Source: an uncultured Bacillota bacterium
GTDB taxonomy: Bacteria; Bacillota_I; Bacilli_A; RFN20; CAG-288
Direction: 5' to 3'
Assembly: GCA_949290645.1 (NCBI GenBank)
Contig: CASESG010000003.1
Coordinates: 124,001-188,000, forward strand
Length of the DNA: 64,000 bases
How positions within the stretch are numbered: the first letter of the stretch is position 1; each line of letters begins with the position of its first letter. Positions 51,433 to 60,118 of the stretch are shown here, one piece after another. Below the pieces are notes generated by a model, which had not been told where the DNA came from, ran no database searches, and was given only the letters and a program-made list of their open reading frames with translations. A program made the position numbers and the translations under genes.

Positions 51433-52026
51433 TCAATCTCCCTTCTTGGGGTCCTTGTCTTTCTTCTTGTCGTCCTTTTCGGAGACGACCGCATCGAGTT
51501 TCTGCTCGTGCTTTCGGATCTCGTTGCCGATCGCGCATTCGTCCTTCTCCTTGTTTTCCTCATAGACCTTGTCCGAGACGATGGTGATCTCCTTCTTCTT
51601 GTTCAGAGGGCGGAAGTTGCATCCGCTTGGCTGATAATAGGAGAGAAGGCCGATGATCAAGGGGAAGAGGTCGACCCCGCGCTCGGAGGGAAGGTTGGCG
51701 CCGATCATCCCTGAGGCGAAGTTGATCGAGAGCCGAGTCCGTATCTCGAAATGGCAAGGGACAAAACGCCTCTGGCCCGGAATGAAGAAGAAGAAATCGC
51801 CTTCCAGGATCAGCTTCAGAAACGGATTCTCCCGAGTGGTGATTCTCGGAATCAGATGCAGGCTCGAAGTCGGAAACAGATTTGGAAGATAGGCCAAGGC
51901 GAAAGGCCCCAGATTGATCTCAAATTCCTTTCCAGTTCGACAAAGTTCCGTCAATTCGTAAGTGGTGAGATAGAGATGCTGGAAATAGTGATAAGGAAGG
52001 CCCGAAACCAATCGATATTTACGCAA
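51433..52026 (-). CDS. Unknown protein between thyX and mraZ
   Basis: The 197-residue protein has a mixed N-terminal part (about 1-140) with many aromatic residues (LPYHYFQHLYLTTYELTEL, GDFFFFIPGQRRFVPCHFEI) and a charged, lysine/aspartate-rich C-terminal tail ending KKKDKDPKKGD. No signal peptide, membrane helix or family was recognised. It begins at TTG 52026, with AAAGGA about 11 bases upstream and 8 bases of overlap with thyX; no ATG lies near. A terminator follows. Confidence 0.68.
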   Translation of the reverse strand: MRKYRLVSGLPYHYFQHLYLTTYELTELCRTGKEFEINLGPFALAYLPNLFPTSSLHLIPRITTRENPFLKLILEGDFFFFIPGQRRFVPCHFEIRTRLSINFASGMIGANLPSERGVDLFPLIIGLLSYYQPSGCNFRPLNKKKEITIVSDKVYEENKEKDECAIGNEIRKHEQKLDAVVSEKDDKKKDKDPKKGD

Positions 52027-52903
52027 GATTACCCGTCCTTTCTGCGAGATCGTCGCGAACCTTGAGCATCAAGCGTCGGATGTCCGGATGGGCGTGCTGA
52101 GAGCAGCGGAGTTCGAAGATATGCTGCCATTCCGCAAGGGAACAGGTGACGATGATGCTTGTCTTGAGAGCGTTGGGGAGAACGCTCCGGGCCTCTTGAG
52201 GGGAGAGGCCTCTTTCCAGAAGAGTGAAGTACGTCCTTGAGACGTCGCGGAAGAAGGAATCGTAGATCTCCTTGTTCCTCTCATAGCCCAGGGGTTTGAG
52301 GAAGGTGAGCGCGGAGCCGAACTTGTCCTTGGAATAGTTGCAATAGCGTGTCGATTCCTGGGCGAAGGAGCAAGGCCGATGCCGGACAAGCTCATGGCTG
52401 ACACCGCGGTCGGTCACCAAAAGATAAGTATAATAGCTCGCAAGCTTCCTGTTCTCAAGAGTGAGCCTTTCCTTTTGAACATCGACCATCCGAGCCCCCT
52501 CTTTCTTCTCCTGAGCCTCAGGAAAGAGAGTGCGGATTTCCTCGGGAAGAGCCGAGATCAGAGGAAGATAGGAAGGAATTTCGTTCTCCTTCGCCTCCAG
52601 AATCGGCCTCAGGCTCAAGGAAACGTAGAAACGGGCCTCGTCCTTGAAAAGGGTGAGATAGGGGTTAGAAAGCCGGAAGAGAGCGTCATAGCACCCCCTT
52701 TTGAGCGAGAAGAGGAAGCGATAGTGCTCGATCATCGCCAGGTGCCCGTTTGCGATCAGGCGCTTGACGAAGAGGATGTTGCTCGCGTGATCCTTGGCGG
52801 AGACCTGGTAGCAGTTGTGGGCAGAGAGAGCAACGTGGTCGAAGAAATCCTCCGCCGGATAGTACTGGAACGACTCCTCGATCAGGTGGAAATTGTCAGG
52901 CAT
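52019..52903 (-). CDS. thyX: Flavin-dependent thymidylate synthase
   Basis: ThyX makes dTMP from dUMP using FAD, methylene-tetrahydrofolate and NAD(P)H. The 294-residue protein contains the ThyX signature RHRPCSFAQESTRY, an ATP-free substrate region (VLPNALKTSIIVTCSLAEWQ) and a histidine-rich start. ThyX replaces ThyA in many bacteria. It overlaps pheT by 8 bases, an unusual partner. Confidence 0.94.
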   Translation of the reverse strand: MPDNFHLIEESFQYYPAEDFFDHVALSAHNCYQVSAKDHASNILFVKRLIANGHLAMIEHYRFLFSLKRGCYDALFRLSNPYLTLFKDEARFYVSLSLRPILEAKENEIPSYLPLISALPEEIRTLFPEAQEKKEGARMVDVQKERLTLENRKLASYYTYLLVTDRGVSHELVRHRPCSFAQESTRYCNYSKDKFGSALTFLKPLGYERNKEIYDSFFRDVSRTYFTLLERGLSPQEARSVLPNALKTSIIVTCSLAEWQHIFELRCSQHAHPDIRRLMLKVRDDLAERTGNLA

Positions 52904-55259
52904 TCTTCTCGCCCCTGACGCTCAGAGAGAGCTTTTCCCGCAAAACGGACTTGGCCTTGTCGAGATCGTCGTTGATTTCCTTCTCCGTCAGGCTCTTTTC
53001 CTCGCAGGAGAGATAGAGGGAAAGGCCGAGATAGCGATCCTTTTCGTCCTGGAAGAGGTCAAACAGCCGCACGTCGACGATATGCGTTCCGTTCAGGTGA
53101 AGAAGCAGACGGCGGATGTCCTGATAGCGGACTTCGTGGTCGAGGACGAGGGAGAAGTCGCGGCGGACCGGAGCGAACATCGGATAGCTCTTCGCCTTCG
53201 TCCGCGCCGTCCCCTGCTCCAGAAGAAGGCCGAGGTCGAGCTCCCCGACGACCGCTTCCATGCGATCGATCTTGGGAGTGAGGTTGCCGAACGTTCCGGC
53301 CAATCTCTTGCCGAGGTAGACGTCGGCGCTGCTCATCGGGTTGAAGGCCGGATTCTTGGAAGGGAGAAGCTGATAGCGACCCTCGGCAAAGCCCAGCTCC
53401 TCGAGAACGGTGACGATCGTCCCCTTCATCGAGAGGAAGGAGGCCAGTTCAGGCTTGGCTCGGTCCTGGCGATAGGACATCCCGCTTTCGGCCATGGCGA
53501 GATAGAGATGGTTTCCCTTGGGAGTGTCGATCGGTGAAATTTCGAAGAACTTGAGGTCGTTCTTCTGCTTGGCGCGGTTTCGTTCCATGGCAAGCAAGAG
53601 GGACGGAAGAAGGTCGGTGCGGACCAGTTCGTGATCCTTCGTCATCGGGTTGAGAACCTTGTACGGGGTGACATCCGCAAAGACATGGATCTTCCGGTCC
53701 TCTTTCTCGCCGACCAGGGTATAGGTGAGAGTCTCGAGATAGCCTCTGTCCTTGAGCAGTTCCTCAAGTCGGGAGACCATCTTCTGTCCTCTTGTCCTTC
53801 CGCCGAGACTGATGGGGAAGGAAGAAAGGCTCGGCTTGATCATCTCCGCCGGATAGTAGCGGAAGACTTCCTCGTCGATGTCGCACTGCTCCTTGAGATC
53901 GGTGCGGTCGATCGGAGGGTAGAGCATCTCCCCTTCCCGACGGATGCGATAGGCCTGAAGGACATGGTCGACTTCGTCCATCGTGAAGTCGCTTCCCAGA
54001 CGATGGTTGAGCCGTTCCAGGGAGAAGGGGAAGGAGCGGTCTTTCCCGACGAGGGAATTGTAGGATGAATATCCCAACACCTCATAGGACTCGAAGAACT
54101 CCGAAAGCAAGGAAAGCAGGGTATCAATCGCTTCCTTGATCATCCTGGGGTTGCGCTCCTTGGCGAAGAGCTGAGAGGAATAGGAGGAAAGGCCAAGGCG
54201 AGAGGAGGTGTGACGGATGTTCTTGTGATAGAAGCAGGCCAGCTCGACATCGACATCGGTCGTCCTGTCGGTGACCATTCCGACCTTTCCGGCTTCGATG
54301 CCGGCAAGGCAGAGGGAGGTCGAGCCGTCGGTGACGACAAGGTCCCCCTTGGCAAGGTCTACTTCCTTGCCGCTGAAGAGGGTGAACTTCCCCTCAAGGT
54401 CCTCCCGGACGACATAACGTCCGCCTTTGACGGCGGAGGCATCGTAAAGGTTGACCGGCTGACCGGTGAGAAGCATGACGTAGTTTCCGAGGTCGACGAT
54501 CGGATTGAGGGCGCGGATGCCCGCAGATTCCAAGGCACGGCGGAAAGAGAGAGGGGTCTCCTTCTTGCTGACGATATGGCGAAGGCTCAGGATGTCAAAG
54601 CGCGGGCAAGAGGGAGTCAGGGATTCCACGACGATGGACGAGGAAGGGACATCGACCGGCTTGGGGAAATGAATCAGCTCTCTTCCTAGAAGGGAAGATA
54701 GCTCCCTCGCCAGTCCGAAAATCGAAAGGCAATCCGGGCGATTGGGAAGGACGTTGATATCGAGGATGACATCGTCCAGGCCCAGATAGCCAAGGACATC
54801 TCTCTCCCCGACGGGAGCCTCTTCCGGAAGCTCCTCGATGCCAGCAAGCTGCTTCTCGCTGAGAAGGCTCTTGTCGACGCCAAGCTCCGCCAAGGAGCAG
54901 CACATGCCACAGGACTCTTTTCCGCGAATCGTCCCCACGCGGATCGTCTCACCTAGGGCGGGAAGGACGCATCCCGGAAGGGCGACGATGACCTTGATTC
55001 CCTTGCGGGCATTTGGAGCCCCGCAGACGATGTCGAGGATACCTTCCGGTCCGCAGTCGACCTTCAGAAGGTGGAGATGGTCGCTGTCGGGGTGCTTGCT
55101 CTCCTCGAGAATCTTTCCGATGACCAAAGAGGATGCCTCGGCGAGTCTTTCCTTTCCTTCGACCTCAAAGCCGGAGAAAGTCAGACGGTTTGCGACCTCG
55201 TCGGGGGTCAAACCGCTCAGATTGACATAGTGAGACAACAGACGATAGGAGAATTTCAT
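52896..55259 (-). CDS. pheT: Phenylalanyl-tRNA synthetase beta subunit
   Basis: The 787-residue subunit has all its domains: N-terminal tRNA-binding OB domain (VIGKILEESKHPDSDHLHLL), B3/B4 editing domain, B5, the inactive synthetase-like core, and the C-terminal anticodon-binding domain (FSLVLDHEVRYQDIRRLLL). AAAGGAG is 6 bases before ATG 55259. It works as an alpha2-beta2 enzyme with PheS. Confidence 0.95.
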   Translation of the reverse strand: MKFSYRLLSHYVNLSGLTPDEVANRLTFSGFEVEGKERLAEASSLVIGKILEESKHPDSDHLHLLKVDCGPEGILDIVCGAPNARKGIKVIVALPGCVLPALGETIRVGTIRGKESCGMCCSLAELGVDKSLLSEKQLAGIEELPEEAPVGERDVLGYLGLDDVILDINVLPNRPDCLSIFGLARELSSLLGRELIHFPKPVDVPSSSIVVESLTPSCPRFDILSLRHIVSKKETPLSFRRALESAGIRALNPIVDLGNYVMLLTGQPVNLYDASAVKGGRYVVREDLEGKFTLFSGKEVDLAKGDLVVTDGSTSLCLAGIEAGKVGMVTDRTTDVDVELACFYHKNIRHTSSRLGLSSYSSQLFAKERNPRMIKEAIDTLLSLLSEFFESYEVLGYSSYNSLVGKDRSFPFSLERLNHRLGSDFTMDEVDHVLQAYRIRREGEMLYPPIDRTDLKEQCDIDEEVFRYYPAEMIKPSLSSFPISLGGRTRGQKMVSRLEELLKDRGYLETLTYTLVGEKEDRKIHVFADVTPYKVLNPMTKDHELVRTDLLPSLLLAMERNRAKQKNDLKFFEISPIDTPKGNHLYLAMAESGMSYRQDRAKPELASFLSMKGTIVTVLEELGFAEGRYQLLPSKNPAFNPMSSADVYLGKRLAGTFGNLTPKIDRMEAVVGELDLGLLLEQGTARTKAKSYPMFAPVRRDFSLVLDHEVRYQDIRRLLLHLNGTHIVDVRLFDLFQDEKDRYLGLSLYLSCEEKSLTEKEINDDLDKAKSVLREKLSLSVRGEKNA

Positions 55260-55262
55260 GCC

Positions 55263-56306
55263 TTACTCCTTTCTGAACTGGCTGAGGAAATCAACGTCGT
55301 CCTCATACAGCTTCTTGATGTCGTCGATTCCGTACTTCAGCATCGCGACGCGGTCGATGCCAAGGCCAAAGGCAAAGCCCTGCATCTTCTTGTCGTCATA
55401 GCCGTTGAGACGAAGGACGTTGGGATGGACCATACCCGCACCGAGGATCTCGATCCAGCCTGAGTTCTTGCAGAAGGAGCAGCCCTTTCCTCCGCACTCG
55501 AAGCAGGAGATGTCCGCCTCGATGGAGGGTTCCGTGAACGGGAAGTAGGAGGGGCGGAAGCGAACTTCCCTTTTCTCGCCGAAGAGATGGCGAAGAAGGA
55601 GAGTCAGAATCTCAAGCAGATTGGCGAAAGTCGCATTCGGCGAGATCACCAGGCCTTCGACCTGCCCGAACTGATGGGAGTGGGTTGCGTCGTTGTCCCT
55701 TCGATAGACCTTGCCCGGGCAGATGACCTTCACCATCTCGCCCTTGCTCTCTTCCATGACGCGGGCCTGAACGGAGGAGGTGTGGCTTCGGAGGACGATT
55801 CCCTCCCCGATCGAGAAGGAATCCTGCATGTCGCGCGCCGGATGATCCTTGGGGATGTTCATGCGCTCGAAGTTGTTTTCGTCCGTCTCGACTTCCGGGC
55901 CATCGGCGATTGTGAATCCGAGGCCGAGGAAGAAGTCCGTGATGTCCCGGACGACGGCCTGATAGGGATGAAGAGAACCGACGTTCTCGAAATAGCCCGG
56001 CAGGGTGATGTCGACCTTCTTCTTCTCCATCTTGAGGCGAAGCTGTTCTTCTTCGATCCTGTCCTGAGCGGACTTCAGGATCTTCTCCAGTTCCTCGCGC
56101 ATCTGCGAGAGGACCCGGCCGAATTCCTTCTTCTGCTCGGAGGGGATTTCCTTGAGCTTGGGATAGAGGGAGGAGAGAACGCTCTTCTTTCCCAGATAGG
56201 AACTCTTGAAGAGGTTCAAAGCGACCGCATCCTGAATTCCCTTGGAAGCCTCTTCGGCTTTCTGAATTTCACCCTGGGCCAGTTCCCTGATCTCATTGAT
56301 TTCCAT
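55263..56306 (-). CDS. pheS: Phenylalanyl-tRNA synthetase alpha subunit
   Basis: The 347-residue catalytic subunit shows an N-terminal coiled coil (1-90), VDITLPGYFENVGSLHPYQ, motif 2 (VYRRDNDATHSHQFGQVEGL), zinc-like cysteines in SCFECGGKGCSFCKNSG and motif 3 FAFGLGIDRVAML. ATG 56306 has AAGGAG 6 bases upstream and lies 14 bases inside ftsZ. A pheST pair behind ftsZ is not the usual order. Confidence 0.95.
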   Translation of the reverse strand: MEINEIRELAQGEIQKAEEASKGIQDAVALNLFKSSYLGKKSVLSSLYPKLKEIPSEQKKEFGRVLSQMREELEKILKSAQDRIEEEQLRLKMEKKKVDITLPGYFENVGSLHPYQAVVRDITDFFLGLGFTIADGPEVETDENNFERMNIPKDHPARDMQDSFSIGEGIVLRSHTSSVQARVMEESKGEMVKVICPGKVYRRDNDATHSHQFGQVEGLVISPNATFANLLEILTLLLRHLFGEKREVRFRPSYFPFTEPSIEADISCFECGGKGCSFCKNSGWIEILGAGMVHPNVLRLNGYDDKKMQGFAFGLGIDRVAMLKYGIDDIKKLYEDDVDFLSQFRKE

Positions 56307-57483
56307 TGTCGTCTCCTTCTTTCTTGCCCTCCGGCTTTGCGTAGAGATGCTGGAAGTAATCGGGAAGGACATTGTCCTCCTCCTTCTCTTCCATCTCCTT
56401 CTCGACCGCGGTCTCTCCTTTGGCGGGAAGAGGGCTCTTCTCTTCGACGACCGGAGTTGTCTTGGGCGCTCTCGTCAGCGCCGGCGCGGTGTTGAAGTCA
56501 ACGTCCTTTTCGAAGTCCGTGGCGATGATCGCAATCCTCATCTCATCGTGGAAGTCCGGATTGATCTGGACTCCAAAGATGACGTTGCAGCTGTCCTTGT
56601 CGCCCGAAGCGGCTTCGCGGATGTATTCGACGGCATAGCGCACATCGTCAAGTATCGTGTCCTGGGAGACCGTGAGATTGATGAGCATCTTGCGGCTTCC
56701 TCCAATCGAGGCTTCCAAAAGCGGGGAATTGATGGCGCTTGTCGCCGCATCGATGGCCTTCTTCTCGCCCTTGCCCGTTCCGATGCCGATCAAGGAAAGG
56801 CCCTTCCCCTGAAGCGTTGCCTTGACGTCGGCAAAGTCGAGATTGATGATACCGTGGACGAGGATGAGGTCGGTCACTGTGTTGACCGCATCGACCAGCG
56901 TCTGGTCGCTGACGGCAAAGGCGTCCGTGATGGGAAGGCCGCCCTTGTTGAACATCAGGCGGTCGTTTGAGACGACGATTAGGGCATCGACCTGCTTCAT
57001 CAGCTCGTTCATACCCTCGGTCGCGTTGACCTTGCGAACCTTGCCTTCGAAGTTGAAGGGGCGAGTCACGATGGCAAGGACGAGGGCCCCTTCTTCCCGG
57101 GCCGCCTTGGCGACGACCGGAGCGGCTCCGGTTCCCGTACCGCCGCCCTCACCGACGGCGATGAAGACCATGTCGGCTCCCTGGACGATCAGGCGGATGT
57201 CATCGTAGGAATCCTCCGCCGCCTTTCGCCCCATCTCCGGGTTTCCGCCGGCACCGAGACCCTTCGTGATGTTTCTTCCCAGCACCAGGCGGTTGGCGCA
57301 GGGGGAGTTGGAGAGGGCCTGGTTGTCCGTGTTGAAGACCCAGTATTCGACTTGGCCTTCCTTGTCGTGGATCATCTGGTTGACGGCGTTGGATCCGCCT
57401 CCGCCGATGCCGATGACCTTGATCTTGGCGTTGGTCTTCAGCTCTTCTTCGTCGACCATCGGTCGCAGTTCACGTGTTTCCAT
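56293..57483 (-). CDS. ftsZ: Cell division protein FtsZ
   Basis: FtsZ polymerises with GTP into the division ring. The 396-residue protein has IGGGGSNAVNQM, the GTP signature GEGGGTGTGAAPV (residues 111-123; Glu where Met is common), and the T7 loop LINLDFADVKATL. The acidic C-terminal linker is followed by VLPDYFQHLYAKPEG, which only loosely resembles the usual FtsA/ZipA-binding peptide. ftsA lies 6 bases upstream. Confidence 0.96.
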   Translation of the reverse strand: METRELRPMVDEEELKTNAKIKVIGIGGGGSNAVNQMIHDKEGQVEYWVFNTDNQALSNSPCANRLVLGRNITKGLGAGGNPEMGRKAAEDSYDDIRLIVQGADMVFIAVGEGGGTGTGAAPVVAKAAREEGALVLAIVTRPFNFEGKVRKVNATEGMNELMKQVDALIVVSNDRLMFNKGGLPITDAFAVSDQTLVDAVNTVTDLILVHGIINLDFADVKATLQGKGLSLIGIGTGKGEKKAIDAATSAINSPLLEASIGGSRKMLINLTVSQDTILDDVRYAVEYIREAASGDKDSCNVIFGVQINPDFHDEMRIAIIATDFEKDVDFNTAPALTRAPKTTPVVEEKSPLPAKGETAVEKEMEEKEEDNVLPDYFQHLYAKPEGKKEGDDNGNQ

Positions 57484-57489
57484 CTTCGA

Positions 57490-58665
57490 TCAGTTCCTTT
57501 CGTTTCGCCCGAATGCCGTTTCGCGAATGGCATCGTCTTCCCGGACCTTCACGACATCCGCAAGAGGCGTCTGATATTTCTCGTAAGCCAGGCGCAAGGC
57601 ACCAAGGGTGGGAAGGAAGGCCTGGGAGTTTGCCCCGATGACCCGTGTCCGAATTGCGGAGTAGAGCCGAGGAATCCGGGCCGAGAGCATGTTCTCGCTT
57701 CCGATCAGTTCCGTCGCCGTTCCGTAGACGATGACCGGGACGTGGTGTGGCTCGTCCAGAAGATCGATCGTGGAGCGAATCTTGGAGAGGATCAGGCTGT
57801 CATAGAGATCCTCGATCGTCTTGCGGAATTCGCTCGTGCTTCGGATGGCCGGAATCGGATAGGGAAGGTCAGGTTCCGGACTTTCGTACCCGAAGAGCCG
57901 TATCAGGAAGGAAGCATCCTTCAAGGACAGGCGATACTTTTCGGAAATCTTTTCGGCGACGGCATCAAGGCCCAAGGCCCAATAGTGATTGTCAATCAGA
58001 CGGTTGTCCTTGACCAAGGAGAGGACGGTCGCCTCTTCCGAGAGGTTCAGAAGGAAGAACTCGCGTCGCTTTTCGTTGCGCGGGAGATAGTGGCAAGCGG
58101 CGAGATTCTCGAAATAGGTGAGATAGGGCTTGAGTCCGAGGGAGAGGACAAGGCGTCTGTAATTCTCGTATGCGCTCTCCGGAAGCAGATAGTGGTCGGC
58201 ATGGACGGAAAGAGATTCAAAGCGTTCTCCAAGCGGGAATTGCTCCTTGTCCTCGCCATCGCAGGAGAAGAGATAGGGGAGGAAGCACAAAGACTTATAT
58301 CCCGGCTCCTTTCCTTCCTGAGAGATGAGGAAGAGGCAGTTTCGATAATCCAATCGATTGAGTCCCGAGCCCGAATTGGTGGAATAGCTCCGTGAATTGC
58401 CGTCCCGAACAAGGAGATTCTCCGACGGCAGGACGAGAATCGTCGGGACAAGAGCGAGATTCCCCACTCCAAACTGCTGCTTGAGGCTTTCCAGAAGGTT
58501 GTGAAGGACAGTCCCCTGCTCTGCCGGAGCCAGTTCCAGCCCATCGGAAGAAAGCAGGGATTTCCTCTCCGCAAAGAGGATTTCGAAATCATCCTGGCTG
58601 ATCGACCCGTAGGTCAGTCGCGCTTCGCTTTTGGTCAACTCGAGGACGAGGATTTTCTTGTCCAT
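57490..58665 (-). CDS. ftsA: Divergent FtsA-like actin-family protein
   Basis: The 391-residue protein lies directly before ftsZ and has an actin/hexokinase-like strand pattern, but its nucleotide motifs are eroded. The phosphate-1 region reads LVLELTKSEARLTYG (usually DxGTxK), phosphate-2 reads LLNLSEEATVLSL (usually DxGxxxT), and the adenosine motif is VIVYGTATELIG. The C-terminus lacks the clear amphipathic helix that ties FtsA to the membrane. GGAGG precedes ATG 58665. FtsA by context; ATP binding is doubtful. Confidence 0.72.
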   Translation of the reverse strand: MDKKILVLELTKSEARLTYGSISQDDFEILFAERKSLLSSDGLELAPAEQGTVLHNLLESLKQQFGVGNLALVPTILVLPSENLLVRDGNSRSYSTNSGSGLNRLDYRNCLFLISQEGKEPGYKSLCFLPYLFSCDGEDKEQFPLGERFESLSVHADHYLLPESAYENYRRLVLSLGLKPYLTYFENLAACHYLPRNEKRREFFLLNLSEEATVLSLVKDNRLIDNHYWALGLDAVAEKISEKYRLSLKDASFLIRLFGYESPEPDLPYPIPAIRSTSEFRKTIEDLYDSLILSKIRSTIDLLDEPHHVPVIVYGTATELIGSENMLSARIPRLYSAIRTRVIGANSQAFLPTLGALRLAYEKYQTPLADVVKVREDDAIRETAFGRNERN

Positions 58666-58694
58666 GTTCTAAGCCTCCGTATGATTGATTGCCC

Positions 58695-59621
58695 CTATTC
58701 CTGATAGACGAGGGAGTAGCAAGGATAGGAGACATCCGGCGCATCCGCAAAGGAGTATGTCTCTTCCGGGAGACCTTCCTCCCAAAGGCGTTGCAAATTG
58801 GAACTCATTTCCGGAATCGATTCCTTGGAAAGGAACGTGCCCAAGGAAGAGACGGGGACTTCCTTGATGAGGAAGAGATTCGAGGTCTCCTTCTCTTCGA
58901 TCAACACATTGGAAACGGAGCCGAAGTCCGCCGTTGTGCAATACGGAAACTCGATTCCAAGCAAGGTGATATCGCCCTTTCCGGAAAAGAAAGAGAAGGA
59001 TGTTCCTTGAAAGGAAGAGAAGTTCTCCCTTTCGGAGAAAAGGGTTTTCCAATTCCCCGTCATCGAAAGCGGACCATGGGGAAGGAGGAAGGAAGAGAAG
59101 TTCTCGTTGATGCGGGAGAGGATATTCGTCACGTCGGTCTCGGAAAAGCCGGACTGCCGCAATTTCTCTTCATATTGCGGAAGAGTCATGCCATTGTCGA
59201 AATAGAGGTTGTCCTCCTCGTCCTTGAACAGGGGAACGACTTCCTCGACTTCGGCCGTGAGGGAGAAAAGGTTTCCCTCCAAGGCGAAGGAGGAGAGAAC
59301 TCCGTCGGTATCCGAGAGAACTTCCGCGGAAAGCTTGCCTTTGTCCAAAAAGAGTAGAGAGCTTTTCGTGGAAAGTCCGTCCAAAGAGCGGAAAGCTTCC
59401 GCGTCGATCAGGGAATTGCCTTCGACCTTCAAACCCGTGGGAAGGCGGAAGGAATCCAAGCTGAAATAGAGGACACCGAGAACCAAGAGGAGAACAAACA
59501 GGAAGGAAGAGAACAATCGACCGAAAAGTCGGACTTGACGTCTTCTAGACAAGCGTTCGGTGGGCGGGAGAACCTGACTGGGAAGAGATGGTCTCGAAAG
59601 CTTTGTTTCCTCTGGGTACAT
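58695..59621 (-). CDS. divIB: DivIB/FtsQ-like division protein
   Basis: The 308-residue protein has a basic cytoplasmic head (about 1-34), one membrane helix (36-55) and a POTRA-like outer domain beginning GLKVEGNSLIDAEAF, followed by a long beta domain. This is the layout of DivIB/FtsQ, which acts with FtsL and DivIC in septal wall synthesis. The first residues lie only 8 bases behind a TAGAAT -10. It precedes ftsA-ftsZ as in many dcw clusters. Confidence 0.8.
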   Translation of the reverse strand: MYPEETKLSRPSLPSQVLPPTERLSRRRQVRLFGRLFSSFLFVLLLVLGVLYFSLDSFRLPTGLKVEGNSLIDAEAFRSLDGLSTKSSLLFLDKGKLSAEVLSDTDGVLSSFALEGNLFSLTAEVEEVVPLFKDEEDNLYFDNGMTLPQYEEKLRQSGFSETDVTNILSRINENFSSFLLPHGPLSMTGNWKTLFSERENFSSFQGTSFSFFSGKGDITLLGIEFPYCTTADFGSVSNVLIEEKETSNLFLIKEVPVSSLGTFLSKESIPEMSSNLQRLWEEGLPEETYSFADAPDVSYPCYSLVYQE

Positions 59622-59629
59622 ACCTTATT

Positions 59630-59635
59630 ATTCTA
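59630..59635 (-). promoter_or_regulatory. Candidate -10 for divIB-ftsA-ftsZ, near-leaderless
   Basis: TAGAAT on the minus strand ends eight bases before ATG 59621. No extended element and a weak -35 make this less sure than the four other cases. Confidence 0.4.
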
Positions 59636-59665
59636 ACTTAATCCATTGGGAAATGGATAAGAAAT

Positions 59666-60034
59666 TTAATTTTCTTCCTCTCTTTTTTCTTCCCAGGCCG
59701 GCTTCATGAGAAAGCGGCTCGAATAGAGGAAAAGGGAGAAGTAGCGAAGATAGTAATCCGCATCCTTTCGACATTCCTGGACATCCCGGTAGATGTGGTC
59801 GAAGACCGCCAAGCGACGCGCACCCGGCGTCTTCAGGAAGAGGACGAAGAAGTAACCTTTCTTCCGCAACCCGAGTCTGCGATTAGAGATGATATAGGCA
59901 AGGCAGGGCTCCCCGATCTGAACGACCTGCAACACCATCCGGCTGAGCCGCACCAGCTCCTCGCGTGGATCGATCAATCCGGCGATGCGGGCGCGGAGCA
60001 GCTTCTCGGCCTCGCTCTGAAACAAATTATTCAT
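59666..60034 (-). CDS. Unknown small protein before divIB
   Basis: The 122-residue protein is basic and mainly helical (EAEKLLRARIAGLIDPREEL, then KKGYFFVLFLKTPGARRLAV, ending KPAWEEKREEEN), with no signal peptide or sure membrane helix. No family was recognised. ATG 60034 has AGGAGG 7 bases upstream; that ribosome-binding site is paired in a hairpin (60042-60068). It sits between recJ and divIB. Confidence 0.65.
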   Translation of the reverse strand: MNNLFQSEAEKLLRARIAGLIDPREELVRLSRMVLQVVQIGEPCLAYIISNRRLGLRKKGYFFVLFLKTPGARRLAVFDHIYRDVQECRKDADYYLRYFSLFLYSSRFLMKPAWEEKREEEN

Positions 60035-60041
60035 ACTTTTT

Positions 60042-60068
60042 CCTCCTGCCTTGATAATGAGCAGGAAG
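60042..60068 (-). promoter_or_regulatory. Hairpin that hides the ribosome-binding site of the 122-residue gene
   Basis: On the minus strand CTTCCTGC (60068-60061) can pair with GCAGGAGG (60049-60042) in eight pairs, one of them G-U, around an 11-base loop. The 3' arm holds the Shine-Dalgarno sequence, so folding would lower translation. Confidence 0.5.
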
Positions 60069-60118
60069 AAAAAAGCATTCAAGATCAAAGAATTGTTTAC
60101 CGAAAAATGGGACGAAGA

